From an uncultured Clostridium sp. (GTDB lineage Bacteria; Bacillota; Clostridia; Lachnospirales; Anaerotignaceae): DNA of 10,849 nucleotides. The stretch is from assembly GCA_947246775.1 (NCBI GenBank), contig CAMXTM010000043.1, forward strand, positions 1-10,849, given 5' to 3'. Made by a program: the position numbers and the translations under genes. Below the pieces are notes generated by a model. It did no database searches. It saw only the letters and a list, made by a program, of their open reading frames with translations, and was not told the origin of the DNA. How positions within the stretch are numbered: position 1 is the first letter of the stretch; the number at the start of each line of letters is the position of its first letter. Of this stretch, positions 7,569 through 10,849 are shown in pieces.

Positions 7569-7639
7569 GCGGGTGTAGTTCAATGGTAGAACGTCAGCCT
7601 TCCAAGCTGAACACGTGAGTTCGATTCTCATCACCCGCT
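7569..7639 (+). tRNA. tRNA-Gly (TCC), copy 2
   Basis: Identical over all 71 nt to the tRNA-Gly at 7404, with anticodon TCC and no encoded CCA. The flanks differ apart from a few T before the gene, so the duplication is confined to about the tRNA itself. It raises the dose of the GGA-reading tRNA. Confidence 0.96.
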
Positions 7640-7658
7640 TTTTCCTATTTATCATTAT

Positions 7659-7738
7659 GCGGATATGGCGGAACTGGCAGACGCGCTGGACTTAGAATCC
7701 AGTCCGAGAGGGTGCAGGTTCGATTCCTGTTATCCGCA
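7659..7738 (+). tRNA. tRNA-Leu (TAG)
   Basis: An 80-nt class II tRNA: acceptor GCGGATA pairs with TATCCGC, anticodon stem CTGGA/TCCAG encloses CTTAGAA (anticodon TAG), a short extra arm follows, and the T loop is TTCGATT. The discriminator base is A and CCA is not encoded. Last gene of the tRNA operon. Confidence 0.95.
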
Positions 7739-7746
7739 TGATAAAA

Positions 7747-7775
7747 CCCTTGATTTTTCAAGGGCTATTTTTTTT
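7747..7775. terminator. Bidirectional terminator between the tRNA operon and the convergent hydrolase gene
   Basis: CCCTTGA (7747-7753) and TCAAGGG (7758-7764) form a 7-bp stem with a TTTT loop. On the plus strand it is followed by a long T run. On the minus strand it is followed by TTTTAT, so it can also end the transcript of the hydrolase gene, which stops at 7801. Confidence 0.82.
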
Positions 7776-7800
7776 GTGTTGCACAATACACTTTATCTTT

Positions 7801-8679
7801 TTATCTTATACAAAACTTTTTTTCTGCCTTTTGGCACAGCTCTTTTATCCATTCTTTTTGTGCAATTTTTTCAATCCATGACATAGGTATGCCCTTTTCA
7901 CCACCGCAGCCATAAAGCAAACCAGCCAATCCTCCTGCTACTGCTGCAACCGTATCTGTATCATTTCCCAAATTGACCGCCTTTAGCACACAATCTCTAT
8001 AGTTATCCGTAGTATACAAGCACCAAATAGCCGCTTCTAGTGTATCGACAACATAGCCACTACTTTTTATATCATCTCTATTCAAATTTTTGATATTTAT
8101 GACTCTTTGGTACTCTTTTTCACACATATCTGCTTTTAATACAACATGTTCAAGACTTTTTGACTGTATTATTTGTTCTGCTATATCAACATACAAACGA
8201 CAGCCCCTTTTTGAAATATCATGACCATGTGTCAACGCACTCAGCGCATCAATATCACTTTGTTTATGCGGTACAAAAGCAATTGGCAAAATTCTCATCA
8301 AAGCGCCATTTCCATTGTCCATAATATCTTTGCCTCCACAATTTTGTGGTACTTCTCCCTTTACATAGCGTGATATTGCTTGATGTGTTGTAATACCATA
8401 GTCAAACACGTGTCCATGTGGTGTAAACTTTCCATAGTGTATCCAATGATAAAAATTTTGCATAATATCTTCCAAATCAATACAGCCTAATCTTGTCAGG
8501 CTTTCCAAGGTTGCAAGCGTCATACTGCTGTCGTCTGACCATGTTCCAGCAGGCTGCCTATGTGTGCCATAGCCAATCATATCTGTTATTTCAAAGGTAT
8601 CCCGTTCTTCAAATTCTACAGGCACGCCCAAAGCATCACCAACTACTACTCCCATAATACCATCATATAGTTTGCCCAT
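7801..8679 (-). CDS. ADP-ribosylglycohydrolase (DraG/ARH family) protein, 292 aa
   Basis: The family removes ADP-ribose from protein side chains or from related small molecules, using a binuclear magnesium site. Metal-ligand motifs sit at both ends as expected: GDALGVPVEF (14-23), WSDDSSMTL (47-55; the TDDT/SDDS motif) and GNDTDTVAAVAGGLAG (238-253). NGNGALMRILP (122-132) and HGHD (151-154) are the other conserved blocks. The length is normal. I prefer ATG 8679 to the GTG three codons upstream because GAGGAG lies 10 nt before the ATG but only 2 nt before the GTG. No ADP-ribosyltransferase, macrodomain or nitrogenase gene is next to it, so the substrate cannot be told from context. It is transcribed divergently from the toxin locus. 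Confidence 0.92.
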   Translation of the reverse strand: MGKLYDGIMGVVVGDALGVPVEFEERDTFEITDMIGYGTHRQPAGTWSDDSSMTLATLESLTRLGCIDLEDIMQNFYHWIHYGKFTPHGHVFDYGITTHQAISRYVKGEVPQNCGGKDIMDNGNGALMRILPIAFVPHKQSDIDALSALTHGHDISKRGCRLYVDIAEQIIQSKSLEHVVLKADMCEKEYQRVINIKNLNRDDIKSSGYVVDTLEAAIWCLYTTDNYRDCVLKAVNLGNDTDTVAAVAGGLAGLLYGCGGEKGIPMSWIEKIAQKEWIKELCQKAEKKFCIR

Positions 8680-8714
8680 GTTGTTCACTCTCCTCTTATA
8701 GTAAATTTTACTTT

Positions 8715-8743
8715 ATCATACAAAATAAGGAAACAAAAGTCAA
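8715..8743 (-). promoter_or_regulatory. Promoter of the ADP-ribosylglycohydrolase gene
   Basis: On the minus strand TTGACT (8738-8743), 17 nt, then TATGAT (8715-8720). Both boxes match consensus at 5 of 6. Transcription would start near 8708, giving a leader of about 29 nt. It lies back to back with the toxin promoter. Confidence 0.8.
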
Positions 8744-8769
8744 TAAAAAATAGAATAAGTAAAAAAATG

Positions 8770-8798
8770 TTGAAATCAGTAAGGAATAGTGATATGAT
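8770..8798 (+). promoter_or_regulatory. Promoter of the small toxin mRNA
   Basis: TTGAAA (8770-8775), a spacer of exactly 17 nt, then TATGAT (8793-8798). Transcription would start near 8805, leaving an untranslated leader of about 92 nt, long for a 35-codon gene and typical of type I toxin mRNAs. Confidence 0.75.
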
Positions 8799-8828
8799 AA
8801 ACATGGCGAAAGCCAAAAAATAGAAAAG

Positions 8829-8891
8829 CGTCCACGACAGGACGGTTGCCTCCTGATTCTTCATAAAAGATTACATAGGGAAAGGAGGCGA
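8829..8891 (+). promoter_or_regulatory. Structured toxin mRNA leader that can sequester the Shine-Dalgarno site
   Basis: Two elements are seen. CGTCC (8829-8833) and GGACG (8840-8844) form a small hairpin. Right after it TTGCCTCCT (8846-8854) can pair over 9 bp, one of them G-U, with AGGAGGCGA (8883-8891), which contains the AGGAGG ribosome site of the toxin. In this fold the toxin would not be translated. Such self-inhibited leaders are known in type I toxin mRNAs. Confidence 0.6.
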
Positions 8892-8896
8892 TGCAC

Positions 8897-9004
8897 ATGA
8901 CTGCTTATGAGATTATTTCAATCTTTATTGGTATATTAGCTTTGCTGATTACCTTTGGCGGCTTTATCGTTGCATTACTTACTTTTCTCAATACGAGAAA
9001 ATAA
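8897..9004 (+). CDS. Small hydrophobic type I toxin (putative holin-like/TxpA-like), 35 aa
   Basis: The peptide begins MTAYEIISIFIGILALL, has one membrane segment from about residue 6 to 31, and ends in a polar, basic tail (NTRK). A strong AGGAGG lies 8 nt before ATG 8897; an in-frame ATG at 8891 is too close to it. The M-T-x-Y-E start, single helix and basic end are the pattern of the short holin-like toxins found in many Firmicutes. Such peptides insert into the membrane and stop growth when not repressed. The context supports this: own promoter, inhibitory leader, own terminator, and a convergent antisense RNA overlapping the 3' untranslated region. Toxicity is inferred. A harmless small membrane protein is the alternative. 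Confidence 0.75.
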   Translation: MTAYEIISIFIGILALLITFGGFIVALLTFLNTRK

Positions 9005-9100
9005 GAAAGCCTATCCTGTCCAGCACACAGGATAGGCGATGCCCATAAGGGTATTGAACCAATCAGGTGGCAGCCACTTTTGGAGTGGGTGCTTTTCTTT
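9000..9100 (-). ncRNA. Predicted antisense RNA antitoxin, about 100 nt
   Basis: From the minus-strand promoter at 9106-9134 transcription would start near 9100 and run left. A perfect 11-bp stem (9009-9019 with 9027-9037, loop CCAGCAC) is followed on the minus strand by the T-rich TTTCTTATTTTC, a plausible terminator near 9000. The RNA would be complementary to the whole 3' untranslated region of the toxin mRNA and reach its stop codon, the arrangement known from TxpA/RatA of Bacillus subtilis. Its ends are predicted, not measured. Confidence 0.55.
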
Positions 9101-9103
9101 TTA
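9070..9103 (+). terminator. Intrinsic terminator of the toxin mRNA
   Basis: GCAGCCACT (9070-9078) pairs with AGTGGGTGC (9084-9092), with one G-G mismatch, around a 5-nt loop. TTTTCTTTTT follows. The toxin mRNA would be about 295 nt long. The stem just upstream at 9009-9037 has no T run on the plus strand. Confidence 0.75.
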
Positions 9104-9105
9104 TT

Positions 9106-9134
9106 ATTGTAACACAGTTCCTTTTAAAATGCAA
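9106..9134 (-). promoter_or_regulatory. Promoter of the antisense RNA
   Basis: On the minus strand TTGCAT (9129-9134), 17 nt, then TACAAT (9106-9111). The boxes match consensus at 4 and 5 of 6 bases, with ideal spacing. It points back into the toxin gene and has no reading frame to serve. Confidence 0.7.
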
Positions 9135-9256
9135 TCTATTTTTTATTCTATCTTATTTCGTCTAATGACAAAAAAGATTGATAAAAACAAAGTCTTTTTT
9201 TATAAAATCCACACCATGCCATACAATAGCAAACTAAAAACATACGTTTATTATCG

Positions 9257-9279
9257 TTATGACAAAAAAAGTGTCATAA
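9257..9279. repeat. Inverted repeat built from the 9-mer
   Basis: TTATGACA (9257-9264) and TGTCATAA (9272-9279) form a perfect 8-bp inverted repeat with a 7-nt A-rich loop. It may be a dimer-binding site or a hairpin. It is followed by TGATATTTTT on the plus strand, too weak a T run to call a terminator. Confidence 0.6.
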
Positions 9280-9299
9280 AATGATATTTTTAAAAAAAA

Positions 9300-9353
9300 T
9301 TTGTCATAGCTCAAAGCCGCTTGTAGCAAGGCTTTCTAATACCTTATGACAAA
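9300..9353. repeat. Nested inverted repeat
   Basis: The outer arms TTTGTCATA (9300-9308) and TATGACAAA (9345-9353) are perfectly complementary. Inside them AAAGCC (9313-9318) and GGCTTT (9330-9335) form a second stem with an 11-nt loop. This is the only GC-rich island in the non-coding block and could fold as a branched hairpin in DNA or RNA. Confidence 0.6.
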
Positions 9354-9372
9354 AATGATACTTTTTTATAAG

Positions 9373-9415
9373 ATAAATATAAAATAAAAAAATATATAAT
9401 AATATATATAATATA
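9373..9415. other. Pure A/T tract, 43 nt
   Basis: No G or C occurs in these 43 bases, which are rich in alternating TA steps and so easily melted. The tract sits between the nested inverted repeat and the tandem 9-mers, the layout of a DNA-unwinding element next to iterons. This could equally be an AT-rich spacer. Confidence 0.5.
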
Positions 9416-9442
9416 CGCGGTGTTTCGGCTGGTTTCGAAAAA

Positions 9443-9469
9443 TTTTGTCATTTTTGTCATTTTTGTCAT
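9443..9469 (+). repeat. Three perfect tandem copies of TTTTGTCAT
   Basis: A 9-bp unit is repeated three times without a mismatch, preceded by the palindrome TTTCGAAA (9433-9440). It lacks the spacers of a CRISPR array. A 9-bp period is close to one DNA turn, so bound proteins would lie nearly on one face. Confidence 0.9.
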
Positions 9470-9487
9470 AGAGAGAAAACCAACGAC

Positions 9488-9526
9488 AAAAAGCAGTAGA
9501 ATGTGGTTATTTTATTTTGCTACAGC
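9488..9526 (-). terminator. Weak candidate terminator of the nucleotidyltransferase gene
   Basis: On the minus strand GCTGTAG (9520-9526) and CTACTGC (9493-9499) can pair with one T-T mismatch across a 20-nt loop, followed by TTTTT. The stem overlaps the stop codon. The long loop and mismatch make it uncertain. Confidence 0.3.
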
Positions 9527-10296
9527 AGTTGTTTTGCATTTTGTAGGATTCTATTTATATCATCAAGCAACTGCTCTTTGTTTTCACAATACATATGGCT
9601 AAATAACTGATTGATATTTTGTTCAAAGTCTTTTGGCAATATGCTACAGTTCTTTTTGCATAGCTCTACAAGGCGTTTTTCTCCTGAATGGGTTTTTTCA
9701 TTTAATGCAAATATAAAATCAAAATAAGAAGCTAAAAATTCCGTTACTCTATGGTTTATGCTGACCAAATCATTTCTTTTGACTGCTTTTGCAATTTGTA
9801 GCTTATAGGCTGACAAGGTGCTATCCATCAATTCCATTTGTCTTTTTATAATTGCCTTTTTAAGCTCTTGCGGATAGGCAACCGTAAACCTTTTTTGCAT
9901 TTTATCCAATTTCCCACTTTTATCATATACAATCTTACAATTTAATAAATTGTGCCACATACAAGTTGTATAAGCATTTGCTGCTTGACAGCGCACAACA
10001 ACATTTTCTATGGTTTTTTCAAAATCTTGCAAGTTTCGGTACATCATGTCAATCTCTATGCCATCATTCATGATGCAATTATCGCCATATTCCCAATAAG
10101 CATTACCAATTTCCATATCATTACAATATTGAGATAGGATATTTTTTCTTATTGTTTCGTCAATTTGTTCTGTCACATAAACATAGACATCATAGTCAGA
10201 ATTTTTGTCATAAGTGTCTGTTGCTCTTGAGCCACCAATGGCAATCCCCTCTACACAGTCTAGTTTTGCGATTTCTTGTAATATTTTGTCTATCAT
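9520..10296 (-). CDS. Nucleotidyltransferase-fold protein with DUF4037-like C-terminal domain, 258 aa
   Basis: The N-terminus has the polymerase-beta-type nucleotidyltransferase signature: GGSRA (21-25), then D34-x-D36 in NSDYDVYVYV, and a likely third acid in GIEIDMM (79-85, E81/D83). The helical C-terminal half resembles the DUF4037 domain found in this group, which includes relatives of aminoglycoside and lincosamide nucleotidyltransferases. The biochemical role of chromosomal members is mostly unknown, so a resistance function should not be assumed. All catalytic acids are present, so it is probably active. I chose ATG 10296, preceded by GGGGAAGGA, over an in-frame ATG 12 codons upstream that lies inside the hairpin at 10321-10347. 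It lies 68 nt after the aspartate kinase gene on the same strand. Confidence 0.82.
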   Translation of the reverse strand: MIDKILQEIAKLDCVEGIAIGGSRATDTYDKNSDYDVYVYVTEQIDETIRKNILSQYCNDMEIGNAYWEYGDNCIMNDGIEIDMMYRNLQDFEKTIENVVVRCQAANAYTTCMWHNLLNCKIVYDKSGKLDKMQKRFTVAYPQELKKAIIKRQMELMDSTLSAYKLQIAKAVKRNDLVSINHRVTEFLASYFDFIFALNEKTHSGEKRLVELCKKNCSILPKDFEQNINQLFSHMYCENKEQLLDDINRILQNAKQLL

Positions 10297-10320
10297 GTTC
10301 CTTCCCCTTTCTGTCACAAA

Positions 10321-10347
10321 AGGGAATGTCAATATCTGACATTCCCT
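10321..10347 (-). terminator. Hairpin between the aspartate kinase and nucleotidyltransferase genes, probable terminator
   Basis: AGGGAATGTCA (10321-10331) and TGACATTCCCT (10337-10347) form a perfect 11-bp stem with a 5-nt loop. On the minus strand only TTTTG follows, a short U run, so termination may be partial. It lies 18 nt past the aspartate kinase stop and 25 nt before the next start, leaving no room for a promoter after it. Confidence 0.65.
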
Positions 10348-10364
10348 AAACTATCAAAAAGATT

Positions 10365-10849
10365 TTAGTGTTTTCTCATACTAGCAGTTGCTGTTTTAAA
10401 TTTGTCATGAACAGAGTTCATAGCAGTATCCACTTCGTCTTCATCAATCAACACAGATATTTTAATTTCTGATGTAGAAATCATACTAATATTCACACCT
10501 GCATCATACAATGCCTCAAAAAATAGTGCTGCTACACCTGGATTTGTTGCCATACCTGCGCCTACTACGGACAATTTTGCTATTTTATCATCATGTACAA
10601 TTTTTTGTGCAGTTAATCTCTCTTTATTTGCTTCCAATACTTTTAATGTTTGGTCTAAGTCTGCTTTTGCTACAGTAAATGAAATATCTTTTGTATCATC
10701 ACGTCCTATGGACTGCAATATAATATCTACGCTAATTTTTTCTTTTGCCATTAAAGCAAATACCTCAAAGGCAATTCCTGGTTTATCTTTCACACTCATG
10801 AGTGAAATTCTTGATACATCTTTATCTGCTGCAACTCCGCTGATAAGCA
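10365..10849 (-). CDS. lysC: Aspartate kinase, C-terminal ACT domains (partial, starts beyond the window)
   Basis: The open frame runs off the right edge: codons upstream of the internal ATG 10799 continue without a stop (GVAADKDVSRISL), so that ATG is not the start. About 160 residues are visible. They hold the tandem ACT domains of monofunctional aspartokinase: VKDKPGIAFEVFALMAKEKI in the first, and VVGAGMATNPGVAALFFEAL then MISTSEIKISVLI in the second. The enzyme phosphorylates aspartate, the first step to lysine, threonine, methionine and diaminopimelate. The ACT domains bind the feedback inhibitors. The kinase domain lies outside the window, so which isozyme this is (lysC, dapG or yclM type) cannot be decided. 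Confidence 0.93.
   Translation of the reverse strand, partial: LISGVAADKDVSRISLMSVKDKPGIAFEVFALMAKEKISVDIILQSIGRDDTKDISFTVAKADLDQTLKVLEANKERLTAQKIVHDDKIAKLSVVGAGMATNPGVAALFFEALYDAGVNISMISTSEIKISVLIDEDEVDTAMNSVHDKFKTATASMRKH

Larger units (their letters stand above)
9165..9469. repeat. Cluster of 9-mer TTTTGTCAT / ATGACAAAA repeats
   Basis: Exact copies in the ATGACAAAA orientation are at 9165-9173, 9259-9267 and 9346-9354. Exact copies in the TTTTGTCAT orientation are at 9443-9451, 9452-9460 and 9461-9469. Near copies are at 9272-9277 (TGTCAT core) and 9300-9307 (8 of 9). The region has no credible gene. Repeated short sites in both orientations beside an A/T tract suggest protein-binding sites, as at iteron origins or strongly regulated promoters. 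No partner protein is visible in the window. Confidence 0.75.

Noticed and set aside
7665..7886. Plus-strand ORF beginning MAELADALDLESS
   Set aside because: This is the translation of the tRNA-Leu gene running into its terminator, a well-known artefact.
9039..9284. Plus-strand ORF of 81 aa after the toxin gene
   Set aside because: It starts within the antisense RNA region, runs through the toxin terminator, has no ribosome site and reads low-complexity AT-rich DNA.
9345..9469. Minus-strand ORF beginning MTKMTKMTK
   Set aside because: The frame is created by the tandem 9-mer and the A/T tract; there is no ribosome site and the residues are mostly Tyr, Ile and Phe.
9443..9469. Possible CRISPR array
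   Set aside because: The 9-bp units are directly adjacent with no spacers, and no cas genes are present.
9420..9602. Plus-strand ORF of 60 aa with a hydrophobic stretch (FVIFVIFVI)
   Set aside because: The hydrophobic repeat is just the translated TTTTGTCAT array; it then overlaps the nucleotidyltransferase gene antisense and has no ribosome site.

Overview
The window looks like chromosomal DNA from a low-GC, motile, anaerobic member of the Clostridia, most likely Lachnospiraceae or a close relative. The evidence is the AT-rich sequence, strong AGGAGG-type ribosome sites, a YesM/YesN two-component pair beside a sugar-binding lipoprotein, a clostridial-type chemoreceptor, tRNA genes without encoded CCA, and a small hydrophobic type I toxin of a Firmicutes kind. 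The assignment is inferred from gene content, not from a database search.

Left part (1-5700, all on the minus strand). A chemoreceptor gene (5678-3837) with its own terminator is followed by a response regulator (yesN-like, 3662-2541) and a sensor kinase (yesM-like, 2537-1044) that form an operon. After an AT-rich gap come a 50-residue lipoprotein gene (728-576) and the 5' part of a YtfQ-like sugar-binding lipoprotein gene (464 to beyond the edge). The simplest reading is a sugar-sensing system: YesM senses an extracellular signal, YesN is phosphorylated and activates the downstream sugar ABC transporter genes. The chemoreceptor carries a zinc-binding CZB-like sensor outside the membrane.

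Middle part (5930-7775, plus strand). A short secreted-peptide ORF overlaps rdgB (XTP/dITP diphosphatase). rdgB overlaps a YfcE-type phosphodiesterase gene by 4 nt, and that gene ends at a strong terminator. A tRNA operon then follows (Gly-TCC, Arg-TCT, Gly-TCC, Leu-TAG), with a textbook promoter and a terminator shared with the convergent gene.

Right part (7800-10849). An ADP-ribosylglycohydrolase gene (minus strand) is transcribed divergently from a compact type I toxin-antitoxin locus. That locus has a toxin promoter, a leader that can hide the Shine-Dalgarno site, a 35-residue membrane peptide, and a convergent antisense RNA of about 100 nt with its own promoter and terminator. Next comes an unexplained non-coding region with at least seven copies of the 9-mer TTTTGTCAT/ATGACAAAA, including three exact tandem copies, beside a pure A/T tract. 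The window ends with a nucleotidyltransferase/DUF4037 gene and the 3' end of an aspartate kinase gene, both on the minus strand.

The most noteworthy items are the toxin-antitoxin locus, the 9-mer array, the extracytoplasmic CZB-like chemoreceptor, and the tiny lipoprotein that is a near-copy of its neighbour's signal peptide.
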